DNA of 64,000 nucleotides from Gorsachius magnificus (GCA_034008185.1 CM067084.1:10745385-10809384), one strand, 5' to 3'; shown: positions 1 through 13,300, counted from the first letter of the stretch. The notes: generated from the sequence alone by a model not told the origin. A program made the numbers and translations.

Positions 1-3000
1 TCAGCATGAGTGAAAGCTTGGACTCCGTTCATTAAGGCAAAAACATCTTTACAACGAGGCAGGACCTCAAGGTATTTCCTGTGACTCTCTGTGGCAGACA
101 TATCACAAACATGAGCCCTAAGGGTTGTTTATTTTCCTCTCAATTCTTTGAGTAGGTAATTTTAATGAAATACAGAGTAATTGGACCTCTTTAAAAGGCT
201 AACTGGGGAGCTTCCTGGAAATGTTTTCCTTGTGTATTTACACAGGATCATCTAAAGTATAAATAGAGTCCCTGGCCTGGATAGTTAGCTGACATTGTAA
301 TGAATTTAATACAGTGGTTCAGATTCACAGCTGACATAAATGTTTTGCAAATACAGGGCCATTAAAGTCAATGAAGCTAAGTCAATTTACACCAGTTAAG
401 GGTATGACAGTGTGTATAGAAGATTTTGTTTGCTGGCATAATCATCCTGGCTTTTACAGCTTCATGAGGGGAGGGAGCTTTTAATATGATGGTGGGCCTT
501 CCCATAAGAAGGATGTCTTCTCAGATACACAGGAAACGTATGGGAGAGAGGAGTGGAACTCATTAAAAAGTTCAATTATAACAACAGTAGTGGTGAAAAC
601 ATCTTCATTTTAATAACTCATTGGCAGATGCCTCCATTTTCTAGGTATGTGGGTGGCTGACTTGGACTGACTCAGCTGTTAGAGATGCACAGTGGCGGCC
701 TTGATATATTTTGTATTTCTATTTTGCCACAACTCAGAGCCATTAAAATTGTGCATCTCTTTCAAGCACACACACTTTTTACAGAGTTCTCTCCCATGTG
801 TTGCAACGCAATAGCACACCACCCTGGGAGGAAATCACAGATATAGCTACCTGAGGGCAGGCTACGAAAAGAGAGGAAATTTGGGTCTCATGTACAAGTA
901 TGGCTTTGACTCACCCAAACCAAGAAAAAACTCTAGGATATGTGTCTTTATTTGTAGGGGTTTGGTTCACTGTTTTCCTCAGATCACTAGCCTGAAAGGA
1001 GAAGGGACATTTTTACTTTGCAGACGAAAACACTTAGCAGTTCACTGCTCATTTGTGCAATACATCCTTCCAATTTGGAAAGTTGTTCTCTGTAAGCAGA
1101 CAGCATTAACAGGGAAGTAAAATCACTCTTTTCCAACTCTTCTAAACAATTTAAAGTTTTCTTTATTAGTATTTGTTTTTCACTACTGAACTCCCTCCTC
1201 TAATCCCCATCTCTGCAGAACATGTGCCCTGATAGCAAGGGTCTGATGCCCAACAGACACTTCTTAAATATATATAGTTTACATATACAGCCTCTTTTTC
1301 TGATTTATTTCCTCATGATGCTCACTCCACCTAGCCTGATTGCCATGGCCTATACTTATTGCATAGACTCCGGGTGAGTTTTAAGTGTAGGAAATAGCAA
1401 AAGTTACCTGACAGGCTCCCCAAACACACCTTATTTTTAATATAAAAATATTGAAATAATACAAAACCAACTGAAAAATAAAAGTTGACTGCATACCGAC
1501 AACTTTCATCCCATTATCAAAACAAACCCTTATTTTATTCATTAAAGGCTTTCCTGATACTTTAAAAATTAGAAAATAATGTTTTGGGAAGTTAAGGTTA
1601 CTTTGTTTTGTTATTTATTATAAAAGGAAAAGATCTAGACGCTATTTATATGTGGGTGTAAACCTATTTGCTCAAGCTGTGCTGGGAAAGGTGGTGGCAC
1701 AGATTTGGTGTAAATGATAGCAGTAAGTAGTCATTCCTTCATAATAACTTTCATATCTTTTCTGAATTTTACGGGGACCTAATAAGACTTCATGGAGGTA
1801 TTTACATTTTCCTGTTGGGAGAACAGGAAATATTTCTTGTGTGGAACACAAAGGGAAGGAATGCAAAAACCTACTCAGAGCACTGATTAAAAAAGAGAAT
1901 CCTCTAAGATGTCTTCATTTTCCTTAGAAGACCCGGATTAAAAACATTAAAAAAAAAACCAAAACCCCAAAACTCTTGCAATTAGATTTTGAAAGTGTTG
2001 GGGTTTTGCCTTAAAAAAAAATAATCACACGTAACAGGCTTAACTGGCGTGAGGAACAGATGCAAACCAAATCAGGAGGAGCACTATAAGGAATGGAAAA
2101 TACCAGAAAAGGAGTCCTGATGTGGTTATATTGTGAGAAATAATGGATCCTCTTGCAGAGAGAATATTCCACTTAATATACACACTTTTTAAGCTTACCA
2201 GGAGGAAAGTTGTGTAATGCTACAAGGCACAGGCACCCGTTTCAGTATGCATTTTTCAACGTGCCATTTAAAGCACAGATTGGTACATACCTACTCAGTT
2301 TTTACTCATTGCTCCAGGATGCAACATTTCCCTTGATATACTTGGATAACAAAACAGTTGGTGGTAATTATCTTAATGATTTCAGCACGAAGATTAGTAA
2401 CCCTTGTAATTTTTATCCTTGCTAGTATAAATTAGTTTACAAGGGCTCAAAGTACCTGTTAAGCTGCCAAAGCAGTGTACACATTTTCAGTACTCAAATT
2501 AACCTCTGACTTTGGAACAGGAATGCTTTTGTATAAAAGTGAAGCTTCTTTACTTTGAATAGGAGGCATTAGTAATTGAAATACTAGTTTGGAACGGACT
2601 ATGGATTTAATGCCCTTGTTCCAGAAGGGCAGAAAGAAGGGGGGGGGAGGGGGGGGGGAGCTACCCTTCAGAATAGAAATTGAGATTTTTACAGAATGTT
2701 CATACTTTGAGGTTATCATAATTACTGTAATATTGCATTATGTATATTTTATATATACTATATATAAAGTGCAATAATACTATGTATATAATATGTAATG
2801 ATTTATTTATCTGAGTCAGTGAAGACCCCCAATTTAATACAGTTCAAAGACACTTACTTAACTTGAAATGCATGTTGCAGCCCCTCTTTTTTCTGTAAGT
2901 CAGTTAAATAAATTCTGCTGCAGTGCGAGGTTAAGTAACCCTGTAGCCTGAACACACAAACACATTCTGCAGTGACACCATGAGTCGCTCGTGTAGTCCT

Positions 3001-6000
3001 AATCTGTTTATACAAAATTCCATTAAGGAATTACTCTTGCATGTATGAGCACTGAAATACAATATATACACATTTGCACAGCTGAAGATTGCAAGGCATT
3101 CAAACACTGGTTTTTAAAAGACTTGTAGATACATACTTTTCCTTTGTTCAATTTTTTAACTTGTGTACTTTCCAATTACAAAGCCAATAATTAGTCCAGG
3201 GCTCTATCTAGAAACCCCTTTAAATATGAAAAGGCAGATCCAATCTATGATTTTCCAGCATAAAGAAAGGTGTAGACTGTTTAAGAAGAAGTCTCTAAGT
3301 GGAAAGAAAAGTTTGAGTTAACATTTAGATTTTATCCACAATCAGATGTAAAACTGATAGCAGCTGATCTGGCTTACAAGTTCACTTAGCCTGTCCTTGC
3401 ATCCAAGCAACACAGGAATAACCAAGGAAGAACCTCAAAGACATTCTTTTATTCTTGTCCAAATTAATATTCCTTGTAATATCTCAAAGGTGAGATTATC
3501 AATGCATTAATATAATTTGTATTGTTTTAATTATTTGTATTGTTTTCAGCCCTATCAACATTCATTGACTATTAAATGTCTAAGAGTAACCACACAAATT
3601 TGTCTGCAAAATACTTTTTGGCAACTTCATGGTTCTTTTTCATTTTCTGCTTTACTTAGTTTTTACTATTTTTCATTTGTCTATAATGTATCTTGTATTC
3701 ACTATCCATGACATAAAAACAAAATGGGGGAAACTCTGTTCTTATTTCTTTCTATATTCTCCGTTTCTGTGTGCAGTTTTTGACAACCATCTGCTTAGAT
3801 TAGACTTCACCTCCTCCTCCCATTCATCTCTGTCATAATAAAATATTGACAGAAACAATTTCTTCTGGGAAAATAGAAAGTTAATAGATAAGTGAAAGCT
3901 CTACTTGTTTTCTCATTAAAGTCCTGATGTACTCTCACAACCTGTGTTGTATTTATTTATTTGATCATCTAAAGTTGTAAAAAATTAAAAGGCAAAGCCT
4001 CAAGTCAAACACTGGATTTCACAATGGGATTCAGACTATAGCCAATATTCACAAATTACTGTAGAGCTTTTGCAAATAGCAAGTATCAGCATGTCAGATG
4101 AAAATCTCTAGGTCCAATAAACGTAATGTAAGAGGAGGCTCTTTAGCAGCAATTAAAGGGGACAAATGATAGCATTGCCCACACCTGGGCTTACATATAT
4201 GAGAAAAAATTCGTAAGGAAGCCAGGTCTTGCATAGCTTCAGTGTTTCTAAAACAGTGTTATTTTTCCCTGTTAGGGCTGCAGGCAGATGAGCAAGCCAG
4301 TAACTATCCCTGGCCTGAGTTTTAATGAACAGCAAAGATATGGAAAACTGCAGGATGGGACACGAGAAATCATTGGCACAGGAGAGATGACAGAGCGAGA
4401 AGCAACACACCTATAGGGATGGCACCGCGGGGGGTGAGGGAGTTTGCAGGTGGGGAAGGGGAAGGCAGGGCAGAAATGGCCAAAATTCACAGGTATGCAG
4501 AGGGGAGCACTGGGGTTTTCTGGGGAGTCAAGTTTTTCAAAACCAACAGCACTGGGGTACCTGTGCCAGCAATACCAGCTATTGACAAGATTACCTAGGT
4601 AACTATCAGAAACACCAAAACCGGGTACGGATGTAGCAAGCTAGGACTAGTGGGGAAAAGAGACACCATGGCATGTAAATCCCATGGCAGGTGCAGTGCA
4701 TGGTCCCGGACTGCCACAGCCAAAGCCAGGCGAGACCCCAGCCCGTTGTCCCACACAAACTTCAACAGGCACAGCTGCCCCGCAGTGGGGACGACTGGGG
4801 CGGGTGCACCTTCCCTGGCCCTGGGGTCCCCTGCCAGCACTTGTCCGGGCCAGACAGCATCAGCAACTACCCACCACCACTAACCTTCCCCCTTGGCATT
4901 CAAGGAAAAATAGCCACAAGAAGAAACACATAGCTGGAGAGACCTTGTTTTGTAAAAGTCTTACCTTGAGCAACCAAGTTTGAGATTCACAGGGATCTGA
5001 TTTGTCCCTGTGTGTTTTGCTGGGTGGCTTTGGCAGCTGCATGCCATAATCCAGCCTTTGAGGTTCTAATGATTTTGGCTGGAAAGATCCTCAAATTTTT
5101 TTAGTAGGTATACCAATCCTTATTTGCTATTCTCTACTCAAGGTTCACGTACCTTGCCATAGCTATAACACAACTCAGGCAACTCACGCACCATTGACTG
5201 TTACCTTGGCTGTGACCCCAGGTCCCTCTCCGAGTGGTGTGTCTCCAGGATATCACCTCATGCCTTGCAAGGGTGCCCTACATTCTTTGTCCTCAATCTT
5301 GCAATCTTGCATTTGGCCATTTAAAAAAGCGAGCATTTTTTTCCAAAAGAAACACCTTAGAAAGCAAATTAGACCAATCTATATATATGAGCTATCTTCA
5401 TAATTATTTACTGTTCAATCAGCTGTGGTGTCATTTGTACATTTTCTCAGTAATAAGTCCATATATTTTCTTCCAGATTTTTTGCTGATGTGTCTAACAG
5501 CACTGGAACAAGTCAGTAAGGATTCTCATTAGAAACATCCACAGCAGATGATGATATAATATTAGATAAAGTACTTTTTGCCACCTACTACTTTAGCAGC
5601 GTGACTGAGCACCTTAGTCATTTAAGGTTGTTTCTATTAACCCTGTCTCCAACTTCTAAGAGGTACCAAATTTAAGAGAAAAAACTCCAATATAAGAATG
5701 TATCTAATAATTAGGATATTTAAATGGTGAATAGAAAACCTAAGAGACTTTGTCAATTATTTTTATACTTGGAAGCTCATGTTAATCAGAGGAACTTAGT
5801 GAAAAAAAATTGATTACATTGATTAACAAGAATCAGATGGGGGTGGTGCTAACAGAGTTAACTTGCAAGGAACATAGCTTCATACTAGTTTCAGAAAACC
5901 AGAGATAGAATTAAATTGCCTTCTCTTGTAGCCCTTGTTCCCAAGAAAGAGGAGAAGAGGTAGTAGAGAAGTAAAGGAAGTATCCAGAAAGACAGACAAA

Positions 6001-6747
6001 TTGGCTGTAGCTATTTTATGAGATTTGATAAGAAAGCTGAATCAGCTCTCACTTTCCCCTGTGTCCTTTGTCCCTCTTGTTTAAGAAGGTACTACTGAAT
6101 ACATAGCCTAAAGCACTGAGATGGTCTAATGTGTAATGGCTATTGGGGGCATAAAATAAATAAATACTTCACTTTTACTGGACATTCCAGGGTGGAAAAG
6201 TAACCAAATATGGGCGCTGCTAATCCACTAATAAAAATCTTAATTTCTTGAGTTTTGTGCAGTAGTGCTGTTGAATATGATTTTTAATTGGGTGCCAGTT
6301 ACTTTAAAAACCTTTCCGTTATATTGTACCAGTCAGTTCACAATATAAATAGATGTTAAGGCCAAACATTATTATTATTTGATCACATGCTCAAATATTA
6401 ATACACAGGAAAACTGTTCTACTATTATTCTAGGAAAACAAAACTTTGGTAGAGTGTTTATAGAAACAGCAAAGCTTTAAAATTTTCCCATGCAACTTAA
6501 GTAATGCATCTTCAGGAAACTGTTTAACAATTCTTCAGGTCTCTTCCAAAGATTAACGCACAAGCTTGAAAGAGTAGTGTTCAAGAGCGTAGATAAAAGT
6601 ATGTAATAAAATGTTTAATCATGGTTTTGAGTGCAAACCCGAAGGCAACTTTTATTGTGGAAATCCGTTTGCCTTTCCATTAAATTTTCCCTCTTCCAAG
6701 CAGATGGTGGAAGGGAGGAGGAATGATTTCTGATTTAATTAAACTAC
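1..6747. other. AT-rich non-coding DNA, no recognised gene
   Basis: There is no ORF with family resemblance in this stretch. Open frames are short (under 100 codons), overlap in several frames and have no recognisable motif. Visible structure is a G-rich purine tract at 2632-2660, an AT-rich low-complexity patch around 2735-2800, and a GC-richer patch at about 4400-5000. The GC-richer patch contains a minus-strand splice-donor-like site at 4963-4964, discussed in the findings. The sequence is consistent with intergenic or intronic vertebrate DNA. Confidence 0.7.
2632..2660 (+). repeat. G-rich homopurine tract
   Basis: An uninterrupted purine stretch made of AGAAAGAA followed by nine G, one A, ten G and AG. 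It is a low-complexity tract of a kind that can form G-rich secondary structure on this strand and is prone to length errors in sequencing. No gene function is implied. Confidence 0.9.
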
Positions 6748-6932
6748 TGTAGCGGGTTGACCCTGGCTGGACACCAGGTGCCCACCAAAGCTGCTCCATC
6801 ACTCCCCTTCTCAGCTGGATGGGAGAGAGAAAATACATCGAAAGGCTCATGGGTCAAGATAAGGACAGGGAGAGATCACTCGGCAATTACTGTCATGGGC
6901 AAAACAGACTCAACTTGGGGAAATCAGTTTAA

Positions 6933-6938
6933 TTTATT
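6933..6938 (-). terminator. LTR polyadenylation signal
   Basis: AATAAA on the minus strand, about 185 bp before the 3' end of the LTR and downstream of the TATA-like box. This is the expected order in a retroviral LTR (U3 promoter, then poly(A) signal). Confidence 0.5.
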
Positions 6939-7151
6939 ACTAATCAAATCGGAGTAGGGTAATGAGAAGTAAAAACTAAATCTTAAAATGCCTCTCCCCC
7001 ACCCCTCCCTTCTTCCCAGGCTTAACTTCACTCCCAATTTTCTGTACCTCCCACCCCCCCAGTGGCACAGGGAATGGGGTTGGGGTCAGTCCATCCCATG
7101 CTGTCTCTGCCACTCCTTCCTCCTCAGGGGAGGACTCCTCACACTCTGCGC

Positions 7152-7425
7152 CTGCTCCAGCCTGGGGTCCCTCCCACGGCAGACAGTCCTCCACGAACTG
7201 CTCCAGCCTGGGTCCAGTCCCTTCCATGGGGTGCAGTCCCTCAGAAGCAGACTGCTCCAACATGGGTCCCCGTGGGGTCAGCAGCCCTGCCAGCAAACCT
7301 GCTCCAGCCTGGGCTCCTCTCCCCACGGGGGGTTCTGCCAGAAGCCTAATCCAGCATGGGTTTCCCCCCGGGGCCCTTCCGGGAGGGGACGCCTGCCCCA
7401 CCATGGACTGCTCCAGGGGCTGCAG
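7152..7425. repeat. ~47-bp imperfect tandem repeat inside the LTR
   Basis: The phrase CTGCTCCAGCCTGGGTCC recurs with variation on the plus strand, starting at 7152, 7198, 7252, 7299, 7346 and 7408. Spacings are 46, 54, 47, 47 and 62 bp. The copies have diverged (for example CTGCTCCAACATGGG and CTAATCCAGCATGGG), so the array arose before or soon after insertion. It explains the high GC and the overlapping open frames in this part of the LTR. Confidence 0.85.
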
Positions 7426-7559
7426 GGGAATCTCTGCTCCGGCGCCTGGAGCCCCTCCTGCCCTCCTGCTGCACTGGCCTGGGGGGCTGCAGGGCTGCTC
7501 CTCTCACACATTCTCACTCCTCTCTCTGGCTTCTGTTGTGCAGGTTTTTCCCCCCCTTC

Positions 7560-7567
7560 TTAAATAA
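7560..7567 (-). promoter_or_regulatory. TATA-like box of the LTR
   Basis: On the minus strand this reads TTATTTAA, just upstream of the GC-rich block of the LTR. This is where the U3 promoter TATA element is expected. It supports the minus orientation. Whether it is still used cannot be judged. Confidence 0.45.
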
Positions 7568-7746
7568 GTTATCCCAGAGGTGCTACCACCGTCACTGATG
7601 GGCTTGGCCTTGGCCAGTGGTGGGTCCATCTTGGAGCTGGCTGGCATTGGCTCTGTCGGACATGGGGGAAGCTTCTGGTAGCTTCTCAAAGAAGCCACCC
7701 CTGTAGCCCCTCTGCTACCAAAACCTTACCACACAAACCCAGTACA

Positions 7747-8829
7747 GCTACTAAGATTACTGGTCCAGTCCATCAGGAAATGACAGCCTTGAGATTGCGA
7801 ATTGGATGTAATCATCTCGCTTCATTACTATTTTTGTCATGAAAATAAATTAATTTTGTATATTTTCTGTTCCATTACTATACTTGTCATAAGAGGGAAC
7901 TATCAAAATTTTAATAATACCTGATGTACTTTGGTAATTATGGTACTATGCTCCACAACTTTGACATTTTCAACCCTGCGTTTGATTTGCTGCCTATTCC
8001 ACTCCTCCCTGTCAGGTTAATAAAAGCTGTAAATATGGAATCAGCAAGCTAATTTTCTACAAAATGCAATTACCCCATTTTATCCTTTTCCAGATTTCAG
8101 CTGGGGGGGGCGGGGAGAGAACAGAGAATTAAGCTGAACTGCACAGATATTGGTGCACTTTAAGGTATCAGAATTTTTGTTGTGCACCGAAGTAAACTAT
8201 ATAATAAATGTGAAATAATATCTCTGGATATCAAGTTTACATTCAAATGCAAAGATTAAGCTCTTTTCTGGAAGTAGACAGGTTCTGCCAATGAAATCTA
8301 TCCACAGTTGCATGGGTTGCAATCAAACAAGGGGTTTTGTGTGTTTACACATGGAAACATTGTTTCAATTATTACCAAGAATATCTTGGACAGCAAGATT
8401 TCCATCAAAAGCAAAACAGAAAATCAGAAGCTTCAAAACAGAAAGTTATATGCTGCTGTTACATTATGCTCCAGTCTCCTGTTCCTGGGCAAAATAACTA
8501 AAAGGTGGGAACATCCATTTTTAAAAAAGCACCACAAATGTCTTGGAGTACAGCCCAAACAAAAGAACTGCCAGAACTTAGGTACACTTAGAAGAAAAAT
8601 GTTGTGTCCATGGACAAGAGAAACCTACCTTCTTTACTCCGCGCCTGTCACATCTGCTGTACCTCTGTACTGCTGCTGTGGTGTGGCTGGTCTGCTCTCT
8701 AGCCAGCCATCTGCATTCTTCCCCTTCTTCCCCATCCTTGTAGGTGGAAGACAGTTGCTGGCAGCGTGAGGGTGATAACAGGACTGGTCATGCCTGTGTG
8801 TCCTGCAGAAAAGTCACTAGCAAATTTCT
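7747..8829. other. Non-coding spacer between LTR and CR1
   Basis: About 1.1 kb of mostly AT-rich DNA with a short run of G at 8103-8110. A 153-codon open frame at 8308-8769 on the plus strand shows no recognisable domain and is about as long as chance allows. No gene is supported. Confidence 0.6.
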
Positions 8830-10341
8830 AATCATAGAATCATTAAGGATGGAAAAGACTACCAAGATCATCAAGTCCAACCACCAACCCAACACCACCA
8901 TGCCCACAAAACCACGTCCCAAAGTATCACATCTAAACATTTTTTTAACACCTCCAGTGATGGTGACTCCATCACCTCTCTAGGCAGCCTATTCCAAAAC
9001 TTGACCACTCTTTACAGTAAAGAAATTCTTCCTAATATCCAATCCAAACCTCCCCTGACGCAACTTGAGGCCATTTCCTCTCGTCCTACCGCTTGTTACT
9101 TGGGAGAAGAGACCAACACCCATCTCATGAGAACCTCCTTTCAGGCAGTTGTAGAGAGCAAGGTCTCCCCTCAGCCTCCTCTTCTCCAGACTAAACAACA
9201 CCAGTTCCCTCAGCCACTCCCCATCCACCCTGTGCTCCAGACCCCTCACCAGCTTTGTTGCTCTGCTCTGGACAGGTTCCAGCAATGCAACATCTTTCCT
9301 GTAGTGAGGGGCCCAAAACTGAACACAGGATTCGAGGTGCAGCCTCACCAGCACCGAGTACAGGGGCACGATCACTTCCCTGCTCCTGCTGGCCACACTA
9401 TTTCTGATACAAGCCAGGATGCTGTTGGCCTTCTTGGCCACCTGGGCACACTGCTGGCTCATGTTTAGCCCGCTGTCAACCAGCACCCCTAGGTCCTTTC
9501 CCACTGGGCAGCTCTCCAGCCACTCATCCCCAAGCCTGTAGCGTTGCATGGGGTTGTTGTGACCCAAGTGCAGGACCTGGCACTTGGCCTTGTTAAACCT
9601 CATACAGTTGGCCTCAGCCCATCGCTCCAGCCTGTCCAGATCCCTCTGCAGAACCTTCCTACCCTCAAGCAGATCGATATTCCCACCCAATCTGGTGTCA
9701 TCTGCAAAGTTACTGAGGGTACACTCAATCCCCTGGTCCAGATCACTGGTAAAGATATTAAACAACACCAGCCCCAGAACTGAGCCCTGGGGGGGACACC
9801 GCTTGTTACCAGCCACCAACTGGATTTAGCTTGGTTCACCACAACTCTCTGGGATCAGCCATCCAATCAGTTTTTTACCCAGTGAAGAGTATGCCTGTCT
9901 AAGCCATGAGCCACCAGCTTCTGTACTTCTGTAGGAGAATGCTGTGGGAGACAGTGTCAAAGGCCTTACTAAAGTCCAGGTAGAAAACATCCGCAGTCTT
10001 TCCCTCATCCACTGGGTGGGTCACCTGGTCATAGAAGGAGATCAGGCTGGTCAGGCAGGACCTGCCTTTCATGAACCCATGCTGGCTGGGCCTGATTCCC
10101 TGGTTATCCTATACATGCCTAGTGAGTGCACTCAGGATGATCTGCTCCATAACATTCCCCGGTACCGAGGTCAGGCTGACAGGCCTGTAGTTCCCTGGAT
10201 CCTCCTTCTGGCCCCTCTTGTAGATGGGCGTCACATTGGCAAGCCTCCAGTCATCTGGGACCTCCCCTGTTAACCAGGACTTCTGATAAATGGTGGAGAG
10301 TGTCTTGGCAAGCTCCTCCGCCAGCTCCCTCAGTACTCTCG
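8830..10341 (-). mobile_element. CR1 LINE, 5'-truncated, minus strand
   Basis: The left edge carries the CR1 3' terminus (ATCATAGAATCATT on the plus strand), followed by the usual CR1 3' UTR wording about a TTGGACTTGATGATC-type segment read on the minus strand. Rightwards the copy runs through the C-terminal and reverse-transcriptase parts of ORF2. It stops at about 10341 in the region before the RT fingers, so the 5' UTR, ORF1 and endonuclease are missing, as is usual for target-primed LINE copies. No target-site duplication is seen, which is normal for CR1. It is the largest element in the window, about 1.5 kb. Confidence 0.95.
8989..10310 (-). pseudogene. Decayed CR1 ORF2 reverse transcriptase
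   Basis: The open frame at 8989-9819 (276 codons) contains the RT active-site motif as FADD (about 9694-9708) and the preceding QGSVLG-like segment. It continues through the [21 protein letters not shown] region and the LFSQV and [10 protein letters not shown] stretch typical of CR1. Further N-terminal RT sequence lies in other frames between about 9820 and 10310, so there is at least one frameshift near 9820. A second frameshift near 9005-9012 replaces the conserved [13 protein letters not shown] ending and causes the early stop. The family enzyme nicks target DNA and reverse transcribes its own RNA. This copy lacks the endonuclease domain and intact ends, so it cannot be functional. Confidence 0.9.
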
Positions 10342-13300
10342 GGTACGCTACTCAGTACTCTAATGCTCACAGTTATGCAATGGGAGCACAGGAACCAGTG
10401 ACCGGCATCTCGCATCACTTTCTCCAAAACCACCAGGAGACCCATGGTACGTATCTCTTCTTCCTTTCCAAAGGCTTTGTTCCATGGGTCACATTTTTCA
10501 CCCTCTTCTTTGTGGACCTGCGGCAGAGAAAATGACATGAGACAGACTGGTTTAGCTGTCAGCAGTCTTCTAAGAACACGCTGCTATATACCACTCATTT
10601 TCAGGTGAGGCAATCATTACACTTTTTTGAAATCAGAAAACCTCTTAGCTTGTGAATGAAGGAAAAAAACAACGAACAGAAAACTGAGAAAGGACCAAAA
10701 TTATGCTAGGTAAAAGAAAAACTACAAAAAGATATCCAGCATTTCCTCCAACAATGGCAAAATCTGCCACTTACTAAAGTGATGCAAAGTTATGCTTTGA
10801 ATGGTAAAGTTTTCCAAAAATATCTTTCATCATCCATACCTTTTTAGAGATGTGTTTCTCCCGGATGAAGGCATAGCTACACTGATTCATGCATTTGTAC
10901 TTCTGTGCTCTATTTTTGTAATTCATAAGTAAATCTGAAAGTCAAAACTGCTTACAGCCCCTGACGGTGCCTATGTGACTGCCCTCCCTCTTCCAGGGCT
11001 CTGGGTTTAGTAGGAACATGAAGCTTATGCTGAAAACCTTCCACTGGCATCCAGTCAAGTTCTTCAACCAAGGCTTTCAACTGGTATAAGTTTTCAAAGC
11101 AGTTAAGGGATCAAGCTCCAGCTACATCAGAGAATGCATTTTGATCTATAAATCACAGAAACAGTGATATTTTTCAGGGAACACAGAGAGTGAAGATCAC
11201 AAAAACCCAGAACAAAGCATGCAAGAGCCAGGGAGAATGCATTTTCTCTCTAAAGGGACACGGCTCTGAAGGGATCCTCTGTCTTTCAGAGGACACCAGA
11301 TAGAGCAGGTCTGATTGCCTTTCAGAAGCATCATATGGCCCCATTTTAAGTGACAGCATACATTTTTGATCTCCAGCTCAGTAATCCTCCCAGAAGACCT
11401 CACCAACTCCACTCACAAACTAAAAATTAAAATTCCTAGTCCTCATGAAGTTTTGGACTCAAAAAGGCAAAAGCATCAAAGCCTTCATAAATTTTATGAG
11501 CTATTATAATGTTATGAGGGTATACAAAACCAGGTGCTACTTCTCTACCACCATCTTCTTGATCAATGTCAATGAGAAGTTGCTTACCAGAGCCTCATAA
11601 CAAAATGGGCAGTCTTGGAGATCAAAAATAAGAAGTTATTTGGTAAAAACAACACTAGTGAGCAGAGAATTGGACAATACTCATTAGCTGTAGAAAGACC
11701 CAGATGCCAAGATGCTTTTTCTAAAATCTACTTGGCACTTAAACAAAAGTATTATTACAGAATTTGACATGAAAGCTGCTTGCAACTTTGATAAGTGGTC
11801 CATATGAAGCTGCCTAAGCATTAGTGCACACCTTGCCATAGCATCCAAATTACATGACAGTTTGATGCTCATATATTCTATCTTATTTAAGGATTAAATC
11901 TCTCCCATATCCAAAATTAATGTAGATGTCCCATCAGTCTAGAGCTTTCTAGCACATATCCTCTAATTATAAAATGTGCAGCTTTGAACAAATGTCTGTA
12001 ATGAAAGAGCAAATTCTTGTGGAGAAGACAAGGGTTATAGAAACAGCATCAGATAAAAATGATGAACACGATTACTTGCAACCACTGAAACAGTTTCTAT
12101 GAAAAGGACTCCAAGTGGCTAGAAAATCTGATAGTAGAAAGAAAAAATATGGCAAATTATTTTTAGTAGATATATTAATCATTTAGAGCTTTTAAATCAA
12201 ATGAAACAATTCTGTAGAAAAAAAAAAAAACCTGGTTCCACTGAAATTTAAACCAATATTGCCGCTGACCTTAATAAAGTCAGTGGGTGTCTAATATGAT
12301 TCTGCTGTGTTGGGCTTATTATTTTGTCTAGACAAAAGGCAAGATCATATCTGTAAGTCACATAACAGTTCTGTATCTGCTAGGGAACAATAGTACTAAG
12401 CAAAAAGATTAGAGATAGATTGCAGAAAAGATTTGGTTTCTTCTGAGGGCACGTGAACTGTGCAAGAAAGATACTCATCTATCACCTTGTAGAAGAGGCT
12501 TCCTGTGACTCCATTAACGGAAATAATTCTCGCAAGTTATACTTTAGCTGACTTAAATGAACAACAGTTTCATTTTAAGCAGTTGGGAAATTCAGAATTT
12601 GCAGGCTGGGTCATGCTGGGTTTTTAAGCATTCTAACCAATCAGAAATTCATTAGAAACTTCCTTTTCCTCTGGTAGCCAAAAGCTCTGAGGCAGGTATT
12701 AAATATTGCCATTTTCAAGCATTCAAAACAAATTCACAGTGTGTTCCACGTTTACTAATTCACTAAAGTTTGATGGTCACTGGAAAGCACATGTTAGGGC
12801 TTTCCTGGAAACGTAAACATCTGTGTTAGCTATGAATAAGTAGAGCTCTTCTAATACAAAAATCATTATGAGGAACGAATGAAAAAAAAACCTTCAAAGA
12901 ACTTAATAAAAATTAACCTGTTCTAAGTAATGTATTTTTACAGAGGTGATCTGAATGCTAATTCTTTCCAGATCTAAGGAAGCCTCAGGCTATATTTGCA
13001 GAGAGTATATACCAGAAGAAAAATAACAGTTACATAAATGTGTAGATTATTAGTGGTTGCCAAATAGATTCATTTGATATTTTTATAATCCAACTGTTTT
13101 CCATTTAGCCAGCAGATACTGATATTTTTGTTCTGCAGAGAAAACCATAACAGACCAAATAAAATATTTTATACAGTAAAGCTGTTCTGCCCTTAAGGTA
13201 CAGAGCTTTTCCATATTGTTTCTATTTGAAAGTTTATTCAGATTATGAACCCCCTGCTGACGCTGATACCTCAACTCTCTCTCCCTTCCCAACTCTTAGG

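Larger units (their letters stand above)
6748..7746 (-). mobile_element. Solo LTR of an avian endogenous retrovirus (minus orientation)
   Basis: The ends are TGT...ACA, the usual retroviral LTR termini. The flanks ACTAC (6743-6747) and GCTAC (7747-7751) agree at four of five positions, fitting a slightly mutated 5-bp target-site duplication. On the minus strand the parts come in LTR order: a U3-like region, a TATA-like box at 7560-7567, a GC-rich repeat-bearing block, an AATAAA at 6933-6938, and a 3' end like those of common bird ERV LTRs. No gag, pol or env sequence lies on either side, so this is a solo LTR left by recombination between two LTRs. The long open frames inside it (for example plus-strand 6988-7563) follow from high GC and repeats and are not genes. 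I do not assign a named family; a 5-bp duplication favours the ERVL class. Confidence 0.88.

Noticed and set aside
6988..7563. 191-codon plus-strand ORF and several overlapping frames on both strands
   Set aside because: All lie inside the solo LTR and are produced by its GC-rich tandem repeat; none matches a retroviral or host protein.
8308..8769. 153-codon plus-strand ORF
   Set aside because: No recognisable motif, and it overlaps other open frames; not distinguishable from chance.
9001..9468. 155-codon plus-strand ORF
   Set aside because: It is the antisense of the CR1 reverse-transcriptase frame; the minus strand carries the recognisable protein.
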